Positions 36,038 through 44,869 are shown, counted from the first letter of the stretch. The stretch is 64,000 nt of DNA from Paracidovorax avenae (GCF_040892545.1 NZ_CP156079.1:4561501-4625500), one strand, 5' to 3'. The notes: generated by a model from the sequence alone, not told the origin. Program-made: numbers and translations.

Positions 36038-37330
36038 TCACTCCAGGCCGTCGAAGGTCGCGTCGTCCGGTCCCACGTAGCGGGGCGACTTCCAGGTCGC
36101 GTCGCGCAGGGACCCCGCGACCTGCGTCTCCACGCCCATCAGCACGGCGAACAGGGCCATGCGCACCGCGATGCCGTTGTCGGTCTGGCGGAAGATGGCC
36201 AGGCGCGGATCGTGGTTCAGGTCGGTGCTCAGGTCGTTCGCGCCCGGCCGGCCATCGCGCGGCAAGGGGTGCATGAGGATGGTGTCCGGCCGGCACACCG
36301 CATCCACCAGGCCCTTGCGTACCTGGAATTCGGGCGTGTAGCCCTCCATGGCCTCGCCCTCGAAGCGCTCCTTCTGCACCCGGGTGGCATAGACCACGTC
36401 GGCACCGCGCAGGCCGGCCTCCAGCGAGTCCACGGTCTCCACCGCATGGCCGCGCTGCGCCGCCAGCTCGACGAGGTGGTGCGGCATTTCCAGCGACGGG
36501 GGCGCCACCAGCGTGAACCGCAGCCCGCGGTACAGCGAGAGCAGGCGGATGAGCGAATGCACGGTGCGCCCGTACTTCAGGTCGCCCACGATCGCGACAT
36601 GGGCGCCGTCCAGCAGCCGGCCCTGGCGCGAGAACTCGCGCTGGATGGTGTACACGTCCAGCACGGCCTGGCTGGGATGCTCTCCGGGGCCGTCGCCCGC
36701 GTTGATGACGGGGATGTTGGTGGCGCGCGCGAACTCGGCCACCGATCCCTGCTCGGGATGGCGCACCACCAGCGCGTCCACGTAGCCGCTCATCACGCGG
36801 CTCGTGTCGTAGATGGATTCGCCCTTGGCCATGGACGAGAAGGTGAAGCCGGTGGTGTCGCACACGCTGCCGCCCAGCCGGCAGAACGCCGCGCCGAAGC
36901 TCACCCGGGTGCGCGTGCTGGCCTCGAAGAACAGGCTGCCGAGCACCGCGCCCTCGAGCACCCGGGACACCTTCTGCCGGCGCGCGATGGGCTGCATCAC
37001 GTCGGCGACGTGGAACAGGTCTTCCAGGCTGCCTCGGTCGAACTGCGACACGGACAGCAGGTGGCGCTGCCCTTCCACGGCAATGCGGTCGGCGAGAGGC
37101 CGGTGGTCCGGCTGCCCCGGCAGCTCGGCCGCCAGTGCCTCGTGCCGCAGGATCTCGGCCACGAATTTCTCGACCATGTCCGGCATGGCGCGGGATTCCG
37201 CCGAATCCTCCGGCAGCAGCCAGGTATCGAGCGCCCGGCGCCGCACGCCCAGGCGCTCGGCGAACGCATTGCGCGTGAGGTTGAGGCGGCGCATCGCGTC
37301 GCGCAGAAATTCCTGTTGTTGCTGGGGCAT
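36038..37330 (-). CDS. Aspartate carbamoyltransferase with N-terminal HTH-like extension
   Basis: A 430-residue protein, about 100 longer than the catalytic chain of a standard ATCase. The carbamoyl-phosphate site FFEASTRTRVSFGAA, the substrate loop NAGDGPGEHPSQAVLDVYT, and ILMHPLPRDGR are intact, so it should catalyse carbamoyl phosphate plus aspartate to carbamoyl aspartate. The N-terminal part (residues 3-40) reads QQEFLRDAMRRLNLTRNAFAERLGVRRRALDTWLLP, in two pieces a helix-turn-helix-like pattern (NAFAERLGV-RRRALDTWL). ATG 37330 is chosen because a paired palindrome lies just upstream; a longer frame starting at 37381 would overlap it. No pyrI or pyrC-like partner is adjacent. Confidence 0.85.
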   Translation of the reverse strand: MPQQQQEFLRDAMRRLNLTRNAFAERLGVRRRALDTWLLPEDSAESRAMPDMVEKFVAEILRHEALAAELPGQPDHRPLADRIAVEGQRHLLSVSQFDRGSLEDLFHVADVMQPIARRQKVSRVLEGAVLGSLFFEASTRTRVSFGAAFCRLGGSVCDTTGFTFSSMAKGESIYDTSRVMSGYVDALVVRHPEQGSVAEFARATNIPVINAGDGPGEHPSQAVLDVYTIQREFSRQGRLLDGAHVAIVGDLKYGRTVHSLIRLLSLYRGLRFTLVAPPSLEMPHHLVELAAQRGHAVETVDSLEAGLRGADVVYATRVQKERFEGEAMEGYTPEFQVRKGLVDAVCRPDTILMHPLPRDGRPGANDLSTDLNHDPRLAIFRQTDNGIAVRMALFAVLMGVETQVAGSLRDATWKSPRYVGPDDATFDGLE

Positions 37331-37335
37331 ATATA

Positions 37336-37376
37336 CGCAATGCGTTGTCGATGACTGCAATTTGAAACGCATTGCG
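37336..37376. promoter_or_regulatory. Paired palindromic operator candidate upstream of the ATCase
   Basis: CGCAATGCGTT at 37336-37346 and AACGCATTGCG at 37366-37376 are perfect 11-bp inverted copies, and each contains a near-palindrome CGCAWTGCG. Centre-to-centre spacing is 30 bases, about three helical turns. The block lies 6-46 bases upstream of the ATCase start codon and overlaps the likely promoter, a good layout for a repressor dimer pair. Confidence 0.6.
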
Positions 37377-37414
37377 CACACAAGTCAAGCCACGATCTGC
37401 ACCACCGCCACGGC

Positions 37415-37475
37415 TTCGCCACCGGGCGCAGGGGTTCGCACCTGGAGCCCGCGACAGGCTGGATCACCCTACCCT
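37415..37475 (+). promoter_or_regulatory. PIP box with matching -10 element
   Basis: TTCGC at 37415-37419 and TTCGC at 37435-37439 are exactly 15 bases apart. TACCCT at 37470-37475 fits the YANNNT -10 element and lies 30 bases after the box, which is the distance described for functional PIP-box promoters. It is the best of the three PIP promoters here and precedes the candidate effector start by 27 bases. Confidence 0.85.
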
Positions 37476-37502
37476 GGTGCTTTGATCTACCTGATCATCG
37501 AT

Positions 37503-38876
37503 ATGGCACCCATCAACCTGAATCCGTTTTCCCGCAAAAAGAACCATCGCAACCCTTCCCACGGCGAAAGCTCTTCGCAAGCCGCCGAACGCGGTTCCCG
37601 GCATGCACCCCGCTCCCCGGCGTCGGACCACCTGTCGGCCCGGCAGGGCGCGGCGTCCCATGCAACGCCTGAGTACAGTTCCGGGCCCCGGCTGGACCGC
37701 AGGCAACCCTTTGTCCGCGACGAGCGCGTCGAGCGGTTGGCCACCCGTGCAACCCAGTACGCGACGTCACCCGAAGGGTCGAGCATCGGTCGTGGCGGCC
37801 CCTACATCGACCACCGGATCAATCCTCCCGACGAAGAGGCATGGCAGAACCTGTTCGATGCGGATTCCGCGGCGGCCCTGGGCCTGGAGGAACCCGAATG
37901 GGCACAGGCGTCGCAGGCCTGGGAGCCCTGGTACGGCAGCACCACGCCGGCATGGGAGGGGCAGGCCACCACGACCCGCATCGATCTCAGGGACTACTCC
38001 CACGCCAGCGTGGACTCCCTGCCAGAACCAGTGCTGCAAAGCCTGGGAACCGCCCTCGGCCTGCCGGGCAGCACCGGCTATCTACCGGCTCCAGCGCTTG
38101 CCGAAGGCATTCGCCAAAGCCTGGCAGCACTGGACATGGGCGTGTTCTCGGTCTATGACGATGTGCATATCCTCAACATGGACCGCGACACGCCGTTGCG
38201 GCGCAACCTCGACTCCAGCGACCGGCACAGGCTCTCGCATCTCGCGGCCAAGACCCACATGACGATCCGACAGACGCCTGTCACGCCGGCCGTACCGGGC
38301 GGGCCATCCTATCGTGTCAGCATCTATTTCGACGGCATGCCGGATGGCAGCAAGCAGCAGAACGGCACCACCCTGAAGGGGGGGGTGGGACGGGTCTACC
38401 GCATGGCCTGCGAGGCGGCACAACTTGTCGCCAAGGCACTGCAGGCCGATCCGACGGTTCAGGTGTCGCACATCTGCGGCTTGTCCATGGGCGGGGGCAG
38501 TGCGCAGATGTTCGCAGCGGTGCTGCAAGGCCACCTGCCGTGGTCCCCACCCCCGGCAGTGGTGCTGCTCGACCCGATGCTGCTCAACCCGAAGCAGAAG
38601 GCGCACGCGTTGGCACAGAGCCCCCATGGCTACGATTTCACCCAGCCACGCGGCATCGCGCTGACCCTGGACTACGCGGCCAATCCCCGCAAATGCCTCA
38701 TGGACCGCCAGCACGCCATCGGCCGGTCATCCGAGGGCCTGGTCCGGTTGAGGTTGGGGCTGACCGACCGTGACGGGTTGGGCGGTACGCCTCCGAAGCC
38801 GCACGGGCCGCCGGGCACGGGTTACCACAGCAACCGGCACCACTACGAGGCCGCGCTGGCGCGCTTCACAGGCTGA
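37503..38876 (+). CDS. Candidate type III effector with lipase-like GxSxG
   Basis: A 457-residue protein. The first 100 residues are Ser/Arg/His-rich and look disordered (MAPINLNPFSRKKNHRNPSH at the start), as in type III secretion signals. The C-terminal half contains RVSIYFDGMPDG (about 271-282) and HICGLSMGGGSAQMF with Ser328 in GLSMG, a nucleophile elbow of an alpha/beta hydrolase, then VVLLDPMLLN, a possible acid residue, and late His residues. No named family is recognised. Behind a complete PIP-box promoter, it is likely an HrpX-regulated effector with acyl-ester hydrolase activity; both points are inference. Confidence 0.65.
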   Translation: MAPINLNPFSRKKNHRNPSHGESSSQAAERGSRHAPRSPASDHLSARQGAASHATPEYSSGPRLDRRQPFVRDERVERLATRATQYATSPEGSSIGRGGPYIDHRINPPDEEAWQNLFDADSAAALGLEEPEWAQASQAWEPWYGSTTPAWEGQATTTRIDLRDYSHASVDSLPEPVLQSLGTALGLPGSTGYLPAPALAEGIRQSLAALDMGVFSVYDDVHILNMDRDTPLRRNLDSSDRHRLSHLAAKTHMTIRQTPVTPAVPGGPSYRVSIYFDGMPDGSKQQNGTTLKGGVGRVYRMACEAAQLVAKALQADPTVQVSHICGLSMGGGSAQMFAAVLQGHLPWSPPPAVVLLDPMLLNPKQKAHALAQSPHGYDFTQPRGIALTLDYAANPRKCLMDRQHAIGRSSEGLVRLRLGLTDRDGLGGTPPKPHGPPGTGYHSNRHHYEAALARFTG

Positions 38877-38883
38877 ATCCAGG

Positions 38884-40320
38884 CTACAGCTGGAACCCGA
38901 CCGCCCGCACCACGCCTTCCGCAATGTCCCGCGGCCACGACGGCGGGCGGGCGTGCAGGCGCCGGGCGCGGGCGAACTGCTCTTCGCACCAGCCCGCCAG
39001 CCACCGCACTTCATCCGGGCCGTAGAAGGCCGTCATCACCTCGTAGTTGAGGAACAGGCTGCGCGCGTCGAGGTTGAGCGATCCCGACAGCGCGAGGTCG
39101 TTGTCGATCACCACGGCCTTGGCATGCACCATCCCCGGCGCGAGCCAGACCTCCGCGCCGGCCTGGGCCAGCTCGCGCAGGGCGCGGGCGCGTGCCCAGT
39201 CGGCCAGCCGGTGGTTGGAGCGCTCGGGCACCAGCAGGCGCACCTGCACGCCGCGGCGGCAGGCCAGGCACCAGGCATCGAGCAGCGCATCGTCCGGCAC
39301 GAAATACGGCGTCACCGCCACGATGCGCTCCTGCGCGTGGTAGGCGCCGGCCACCAGCAGCGCATGCACCGTGTCGTCCGCATGGTCGGGGCCGCTGGGC
39401 ACCCACTGTGCGGGCACGCCCTCCGGCGGGCCGGGGGGCAGCGGCCGCGGCAGCACCGCCCGGGCCATGCGCCCGCTCGCCGCCTGCCAGTCGGCCGCGA
39501 ACTGGGCGGCCGCCTGCAGCGCGATCGGGCCATCGATCTCGTAGCTCAGGTCGATCCAGGCGGGCAGCTGCGGCCGGTCCAGGAAGTACTCGCAGGCCAG
39601 GTTGCGGCCGCCGCTCCAGAGCCGCTCGCCATCGGCCACCACCAGCTTGCGGTGGTTGCGCAGGTTCGTGTGGCCGCGCATCGGGTTGTGCAGCAGCGGC
39701 ATGAAGCGGCGCACCTGCACGCCACCCTGCTTCAGGGTGCGAGACAGCTCCGCCGGCATGCCCAGGCTGCCCACCGCGTCCAGCAGCAGCCGTACCGCCA
39801 CGCCCCGGCCGGCGGCCTCCTGCAGCGCCGCGGCCACGCGCCGGCCCACTTCGTCGTCGCCGAAGACGAAGGTGCAGACGTCCAGGCTGTGCTGCGCCGA
39901 ATTCACCGTGGCCAGCAGCGCCTCCAGCGCCTGCGCGCCCTGCCCGTGGAAGGCGATGCGCGCATTGCGCACCGATGGCGCCAGCTCCAGCCCCGCCAGC
40001 AACTGCGTGGCCCAGGCAGGCCCGGGCGGGGGCGACGGTGCCGGTGAAGCTGCCGGCGGCGGGCCGGCGACCAGCGATGCCGATCCTGCCGCCAGCATGG
40101 GGGCGGCGCGCCGCTGCGGACGCACGAACTTGCGCGATCCGAACATCAGGAACAGCGGCACCGCCGCATACGGGAAGGCCACGATCGCCAGCACCCAGCC
40201 CATGGCCGCCGAGGGGTGGCGGCGCTGGCGGCCGATGCGCGTGGCCATCACGTAGATCAGCAGGCCCACGGCCACGAAAACCGCGTGGCCCAGGCCCGAG
40301 AGCAGCGCGAAGCGCGTCAA
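38884..40320 (-). CDS. Cardiolipin synthase-like phospholipase D family protein
   Basis: A 478-residue membrane-linked PLD-superfamily protein. Two N-terminal spans (FALLSGLGHAVFVAVGLLIYV and GWVLAIVAFPYAAVPLFLM) are followed by two HKD motifs: HTNLRNHRKLVVADG and MVHAKAVVIDND, with downstream SGGRNL and SGSLNLDARS. This is the layout of ClsA-type cardiolipin synthases, which join phosphatidylglycerol molecules. TTG 40320 is the proposed start because it includes the first membrane span and overlaps the kinase stop (TTGA), indicating coupling. ATG 40248, after the first span, is an alternative. It is the last gene of the degP-regulator-kinase set. Confidence 0.85.
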   Translation of the reverse strand: MTRFALLSGLGHAVFVAVGLLIYVMATRIGRQRRHPSAAMGWVLAIVAFPYAAVPLFLMFGSRKFVRPQRRAAPMLAAGSASLVAGPPPAASPAPSPPPGPAWATQLLAGLELAPSVRNARIAFHGQGAQALEALLATVNSAQHSLDVCTFVFGDDEVGRRVAAALQEAAGRGVAVRLLLDAVGSLGMPAELSRTLKQGGVQVRRFMPLLHNPMRGHTNLRNHRKLVVADGERLWSGGRNLACEYFLDRPQLPAWIDLSYEIDGPIALQAAAQFAADWQAASGRMARAVLPRPLPPGPPEGVPAQWVPSGPDHADDTVHALLVAGAYHAQERIVAVTPYFVPDDALLDAWCLACRRGVQVRLLVPERSNHRLADWARARALRELAQAGAEVWLAPGMVHAKAVVIDNDLALSGSLNLDARSLFLNYEVMTAFYGPDEVRWLAGWCEEQFARARRLHARPPSWPRDIAEGVVRAVGFQL

Positions 40321-41804
40321 GCGCCGCCCCCTGGCCTGGCCGCCGCCGCGAAGCGCACCGCCACGCGCAGCCCGCCCAGGCGCGGCGACGCATCCAGCGC
40401 CACCGCGGTGCCATGCAGCCGCGCGATCGACTCGACGATCGCCAGGCCCAGCCCGCTGCCGCCCACCGGCGCGCTGCCGGCCGCCGCGGGCGCGCGGTAG
40501 AAGCGCCTCAGCACGCGCTCGCGGTCGTCCTCGGCGATCCCGGGGCCGCTGTCCTCCACCATTAGCTCCACGCCGGCAGGCCCCGGACCACCGGGCAGCT
40601 CGCGCACGTGCACGTCCACCACGCCACCGGCGGGCGTGTACTTCACGGCGTTGTCCACGAGATTGCGCAGCAGGATGCGCAGCGCATCCGCATATCCCAG
40701 CACCGCCACCGCATCGCCGGTCACCAGGCCCAGGTCGATGTCCTTGTTCTGCGCGGCCGGCGTGGCATCGGCCACGGCCTGCCGGGCGAGGCCCGCCAGC
40801 GGCACCGGCTCGGGCGGCGTGCCGGCGGCGGCGCTGGCTTCCTGCCGCGCCAGGGCCAGCAGTTGCTCCACGAGGCGCGTGGCACGGTCGATGCCGGCCG
40901 CGAGCCGCCCCGCCGCCACCGCGCGCGCCTCTTCGCTGCCCGCGCGCTGCAGGCCCTGCAGCTGCAGCTTGAGCGCCGCCAGCGGCGAGCGCAGCTCGTG
41001 CGCCGCATCCGCCACGAAATGCTGCTGCGCCTCGAATGCGCGGCGCACGCGCTCGAACAGCAGGTTCAGCTCGTCCACCATCGGCCGCACCTCGTCCGGC
41101 AGCGCGCCCGCATGCACGGGCGACAGATCGTCCGCCTGCCGCTTCGCCAGCTGGCGCCGCACCCGCTCCACCGGCGCGAGCGAACCGCTCACCGCCCACC
41201 ACACGGCCAGGGCCAGCAGCGGCGCCAGCAGCGCGATCGGCCCCGCCGTGCGCCACGCCAGGTCGCGCGCCATCGCGCGGCGCGCGGCCATGTCCTGCGC
41301 CACCTGGATCACCTGCGAGCGCGTCTGCACCGAGAACACGCGGTAGATCGTGCCGTGCGCGCGCACGTTCGAGAAACCCAGCACCGCGCGCTGCGGCAGC
41401 GCCGCGCCCACGGACGACTCGAACACCCGCAACCCGTCGGACGACCAGATCTGCACCACGAACTCGGTGCTCTCCTCCTCCTGCTCCGGCGGCTCCGGCG
41501 CGCCCTCCGGCATGGCGGGCACGCCGGGGCGCAGCGCCATCGCCGTCTGCTGCATGTGGTAGTCGAAAATCTGGTCCGCCTCGGCCAGCGCCGAGCGGTA
41601 GGCGAGCGCGAACTGCAGCAGCGCCGCGCAGACGATCGCCACGAACAGGAAGCACAGCAGCCGCGCCCGCAGCGAGTGCGGCGCGCGCGCGGACAGGGCG
41701 TCCATCCAGCGGTCCCGGCGGCGGCCGCGCGCGTGCGGCACGGTGGCACCGGCCGGTGCCGCATCGTGCCCCGCGTCCGGGCCGCCGTCCACCGCTCCGC
41801 TCAT
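40317..41804 (-). CDS. Sensor histidine kinase (QseC/PmrB-like)
   Basis: A 495-residue transmembrane histidine kinase. It has an N-terminal span (LLCFLFVAIVCAALLQFALA), a periplasmic domain, a second span (GPIALLAPLLALAVWWAVSG), a HAMP-like linker, the phospho-acceptor box HFVADAAHELRSPLAALKLQ, and an ATPase core with NLVDNAVKYTPAGG, DSGPGIAEDDR and GGSGLGLAIVESIARLH. The periplasmic part is acidic (PEPPEQEEESTEF). Its start overlaps the regulator stop by ATGA. Transcription runs from the regulator to this gene to the cardiolipin synthase-like gene. Confidence 0.92.
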   Translation of the reverse strand: MSGAVDGGPDAGHDAAPAGATVPHARGRRRDRWMDALSARAPHSLRARLLCFLFVAIVCAALLQFALAYRSALAEADQIFDYHMQQTAMALRPGVPAMPEGAPEPPEQEEESTEFVVQIWSSDGLRVFESSVGAALPQRAVLGFSNVRAHGTIYRVFSVQTRSQVIQVAQDMAARRAMARDLAWRTAGPIALLAPLLALAVWWAVSGSLAPVERVRRQLAKRQADDLSPVHAGALPDEVRPMVDELNLLFERVRRAFEAQQHFVADAAHELRSPLAALKLQLQGLQRAGSEEARAVAAGRLAAGIDRATRLVEQLLALARQEASAAAGTPPEPVPLAGLARQAVADATPAAQNKDIDLGLVTGDAVAVLGYADALRILLRNLVDNAVKYTPAGGVVDVHVRELPGGPGPAGVELMVEDSGPGIAEDDRERVLRRFYRAPAAAGSAPVGGSGLGLAIVESIARLHGTAVALDASPRLGGLRVAVRFAAAARPGGGA

Positions 41805-42460
41805 ACCTTCGGCACCATGTAGCCCACGCCCCGCACGTTCAGCACCAGGTCCGCGCCGAGCTTCTTGCGCAGCCCGTGGATATAGACCTCGACCGCATTG
41901 CTGCTGATCTCGTCCTTCCAGCTGTAGAGCTTTTCCTCGAGCTGCGTGCGCGAGAGCACGCGCCCCGGGCGGGCGATGAGCGGCTCCAGCACCGCCCATT
42001 CGCGCCCGGACAGCACCACCGGCTCGCCGTTCACCGTGACCTCGCGCGTGGCCGGATCGATGGTCACGCCCTTGTGCTCATAGACCGGTTCGGCCCGCCC
42101 TGCCGCGCGCCGCGCCAGCGCCCGGATGCGTGCCAGCAGTTCGTCGAGCTCATAGGGCTTGAGCACGTAGTCGTCGGCGCCCGCGTCCAGGCCCTGCACG
42201 CGCTGGGCCACCGCGTCGCGCGCCGTGGCCACCAGCACCGGCGTGCGGTCCTTGCGCGCGCGCAGGTCGCGCAGCACCTCCAGGCCGTCGCGGCGCGGCA
42301 GGCCCAGGTCCAGCAGCACCACGTCGTAGGTCTGCGTGCGCAGTGCCGTATCGGCCATCTCGCCATCGCGCACCCAGTCCACCGCGTGCTGCTCCGCGCG
42401 CAGCAGGTCATACACGGCTTCGCCGATCATCGTGTCGTCTTCCACCAGCAGAAGGCGCAT
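41801..42460 (-). CDS. OmpR-family response regulator (QseB/PmrA-like)
   Basis: A 219-residue response regulator. The receiver starts MRLLLVEDDTMIGEAVYDLL, has the phosphorylation Asp in TYDVVLLDLGLPRRDG, a conserved Thr/Ala in LVATARD and Lys in DDYVLKPYELDELLARI. The C-terminal winged helix contains LSGREWAVLEPLIARPGRVLSR and NAVEVYIHGLRKKL, closing with VRGVGYMV. This is the OmpR/PhoB type, nearest QseB/PmrA. Its stop overlaps the kinase start. It is downstream of degP, whose promoter has four 11-bp-phased half-sites of the type used by this class. Confidence 0.94.
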   Translation of the reverse strand: MRLLLVEDDTMIGEAVYDLLRAEQHAVDWVRDGEMADTALRTQTYDVVLLDLGLPRRDGLEVLRDLRARKDRTPVLVATARDAVAQRVQGLDAGADDYVLKPYELDELLARIRALARRAAGRAEPVYEHKGVTIDPATREVTVNGEPVVLSGREWAVLEPLIARPGRVLSRTQLEEKLYSWKDEISSNAVEVYIHGLRKKLGADLVLNVRGVGYMVPKV

Positions 42461-42656
42461 GGCAGGTGTCCTCGGAAGGTAGGTTCGTTCTCGCGCCGGC
42501 CGGAAGCAGGCAGGGGCCCGGCGCCATCCTCCAAGGATAGCGGCAGGCCCCGCTGCGCCGCGTAGGAACCGGCCGGGCCGCAGGGACATGGGCCCGCCCA
42601 ATGCGGGCCGAGGCCCCGGGCTCCGCCGGCAATGACCGGCGTCCGCCCGGGAAGGG

Positions 42657-44207
42657 TCAGCCCAGGGGCACGGGCACGAAGATCTTGTCGCCGTCGCGCT
42701 GGATCAGCAGCGCCACCGACTTGCCCGCCTTGGCCATCGCGGCGCGCACCTGCTCGATGCTCTGCGCCGGCGTGCCGTTGATGGACAGCAGCACGTCGCC
42801 GGGGGCCACGCCCGCCAGGGCGGCCGGGCCGCGCGCTTCTTCCACCACCAGGCCGCCGCTCACGCCGGCCTCGCGGCGCTCCTGCGGCTGCAGCGGCCGC
42901 AGCGACAGGCCCAGCTGGCCCTTGCCCACGGCCTTGTCGGCGCTGGCCAGCTTGGCCGGCTTGTCGCTCGCATCGCCCAGGGTGGCGGTGATCTCTTCCT
43001 GCTTGCCGTGGCGCCACACCTCCATGCGCGCGGTGGAACCCGGCGCGGACTGGCCCACGAAGGCTGGCAGGTCGCCGGACGCCACGATGGGCTGGCCGTT
43101 GATGCGCAGGATCACGTCGCCCGACTTCAGGCCGGCCTTGTCCGCGGGGCCGCCCGGCTCCACGCCCGCCACCAGCGCACCTTCGGGCTTGTCGAGCTGG
43201 AAGGAATCGGCGAACGCCTGGTTCACCTCCTGTACCGAAACGCCCAGGCGCGCATGGCTGGCCTTGCCCGTGGCCAGGATCTGCTCCTTCACCCGCTCCG
43301 CCACCTCGATCGGGATCGCGAACGACACGCCCTGGTAGCCGCCCGAGCGGCTGTAGATCTGCGAGTTGATGCCCACCACCTCGCCGCGCGAGTTGAACAG
43401 CGGGCCGCCGGAATTGCCGGGGTTCACCGCCACGTCCGTCTGGATGAAGGGCACGAAGCTGTCGTCCGGCAGCGCCCGGCCCTTGGCGCTCACCACGCCC
43501 GCCGTCACGCTGTTCTCGAAGCCGAACGGCGAACCGATGGCCAGCACCCATTCACCCACCGCGAGCTTTTTCGTATCGCCCAGGTGCACCACGGGCAGGT
43601 CCTTCGCGTCGATCTTGAGGACGGCGATGTCGGTCTTGGGATCGGAGCCCAGCACCTTGGCGCGGAACTCGCGCCGGTCGGTGAGCTTCACCGTCACCGT
43701 ATTGGCGCCCTTCACCACGTGGGCATTGGTCAGGATGACCCCGTCCGGGCTCACGATGAAGCCCGAGCCTTCGCCGCGCATCGGCACCTCGCGCTGCGGC
43801 ATGCGCCCGCCCCCGGCGCCGGGCATGCCCGGCATGCCGAAGCGGCGGAAGAACTCGAAGAACGGATCGTCCGGATCCATGCCCTGCCCGCCGCGGGGCT
43901 GCTGGTGCTGGGCGGAGGGCGTCTCGTCGTCGCCGTCATCCCCGCCGTTGTACGAGGTCTTGGTCGTGCCCGTCACGCTGATGTTCACCACCGCCGGGCC
44001 GTTGAGCGCCGTGATCTGCGCGAAATCCGGGGCGGACACGCCGGAATACGCCGCTGGCGCCGCGGCCACCGGCCCCGTGGCCGCGGGAGGCACCGCGGCA
44101 TGGCTGGAATGCAGGTTGGTGACGAGCCCCGCGCCCGTCGCCCCCATGGCCCCGGCGACCACCAAGGCGAGGGTCAGGCGGCGGGGAGTGGAGAGGATCG
44201 TGTTCAT
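42657..44207 (-). CDS. degP: Periplasmic serine protease of the Do/DegP (MucD) family
   Basis: A 516-residue HtrA-family protease that degrades or refolds damaged envelope proteins. After a signal/anchor segment (LTLALVVAGAMGATGAGL) comes a trypsin-like domain with the triad His163 (LTNAHVVKG), Asp193 (KTDIAVLKI) and Ser266 (NPGNSGGPL), then two PDZ domains (around GVSVQEVNQAFADSF and GLVVEEARGPAALAG). Gly/Pro-rich loop RRFGMPGMPGAGGGRMPQ is the usual LA-loop region. It is transcribed towards the regulator gene (197 bases between), and its upstream region has the phased repeats. Confidence 0.93.
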   Translation of the reverse strand: MNTILSTPRRLTLALVVAGAMGATGAGLVTNLHSSHAAVPPAATGPVAAAPAAYSGVSAPDFAQITALNGPAVVNISVTGTTKTSYNGGDDGDDETPSAQHQQPRGGQGMDPDDPFFEFFRRFGMPGMPGAGGGRMPQREVPMRGEGSGFIVSPDGVILTNAHVVKGANTVTVKLTDRREFRAKVLGSDPKTDIAVLKIDAKDLPVVHLGDTKKLAVGEWVLAIGSPFGFENSVTAGVVSAKGRALPDDSFVPFIQTDVAVNPGNSGGPLFNSRGEVVGINSQIYSRSGGYQGVSFAIPIEVAERVKEQILATGKASHARLGVSVQEVNQAFADSFQLDKPEGALVAGVEPGGPADKAGLKSGDVILRINGQPIVASGDLPAFVGQSAPGSTARMEVWRHGKQEEITATLGDASDKPAKLASADKAVGKGQLGLSLRPLQPQERREAGVSGGLVVEEARGPAALAGVAPGDVLLSINGTPAQSIEQVRAAMAKAGKSVALLIQRDGDKIFVPVPLG

Positions 44208-44258
44208 GGCAAACCTTTCAGGTGGGTTGTGGCATGGACGGGAGTGTGCGGAGCGAGG

Positions 44259-44297
44259 CTTAGATCGGGCTTAGAGGAAGGTTAGGGGAGGCTTAGG
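44259..44297. promoter_or_regulatory. Four 11-bp-phased half-sites upstream of degP
   Basis: CTTAGA at 44259, CTTAGA at 44270, GTTAGG at 44281 and CTTAGG at 44292 recur every 11 bases on the plus strand. Direct half-sites with 11-bp period are how OmpR/PmrA/QseB-type regulators bind as head-to-tail dimers (for example YTTAAN repeats with 5-base gaps). They lie 52-90 bases upstream of the degP start, so the adjacent regulator gene is the obvious candidate activator. Confidence 0.65.
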
Positions 44298-44431
44298 GCG
44301 TAGCTGAGGCAGTGCGGTGCCTGCATGGGCCACTTGATTGGGAAGGCCGAGGCAGGCCGTTGCGTATGAACCTCGTCGCTGGAACACTCGTGCAGGCAGA
44401 GCCGAGGAATGGCTGGACTCCGATAGAAATT

Positions 44432-44869
44432 TTATCTCTCAAAATGGTTTATATAAAAAACTACCGCAGCTCTACTGTTGGAAGTAATTGTTATTCCATC
44501 TTCTTTAGACAAACAAGCATGGAGATGCCGAACTTCGTCCGAAAATCGGTCTTTGCCCGAAGGCTTAAATTCAGAGCAAATGAAACCTTTCACTACCTCA
44601 CCACCTTTGAGGTTTGATGCAATATTCTCTATCTTGCTCTTGTCATCCCACTTTCTCGCAATGATTGTGTACACTTCACCGCTATAGTCTCTACAGTTGA
44701 TTGATATTTTATGGACTTTTGATTCATCGTTATATTCAGACTTGACGCACCTATCCTTTGGCACCAACCTGGCAATATCTTTCTGGCCATTGAAATAATA
44801 AAAAATAGCTCCACCAGAAATCAATAAAAACAAAACCAGAAAGATGAGCCTCAATCTTATTTTCTTCAT
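44432..44869 (-). CDS. Candidate immunity protein to the Rhs toxin (membrane-anchored)
   Basis: A 145-residue protein with an N-terminal membrane anchor (IRLRLIFLVLFLLISGGAIFYYF) and a soluble remainder. Its ATG overlaps the Rhs stop by four bases (ATGA), so the two are translationally coupled, the normal layout of polymorphic toxin/immunity pairs. GC is about 43 %, clearly lower than neighbours, and it includes four Cys residues (DRCVKSEY, INCRDY, FICSEF, HACLSK) that could form disulfides if the domain is periplasmic. I recognise no immunity family. The location suggests the toxin acts in the periplasm or at the inner membrane. Confidence 0.7.
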   Translation of the reverse strand: MKKIRLRLIFLVLFLLISGGAIFYYFNGQKDIARLVPKDRCVKSEYNDESKVHKISINCRDYSGEVYTIIARKWDDKSKIENIASNLKGGEVVKGFICSEFKPSGKDRFSDEVRHLHACLSKEDGITITSNSRAAVVFYINHFER

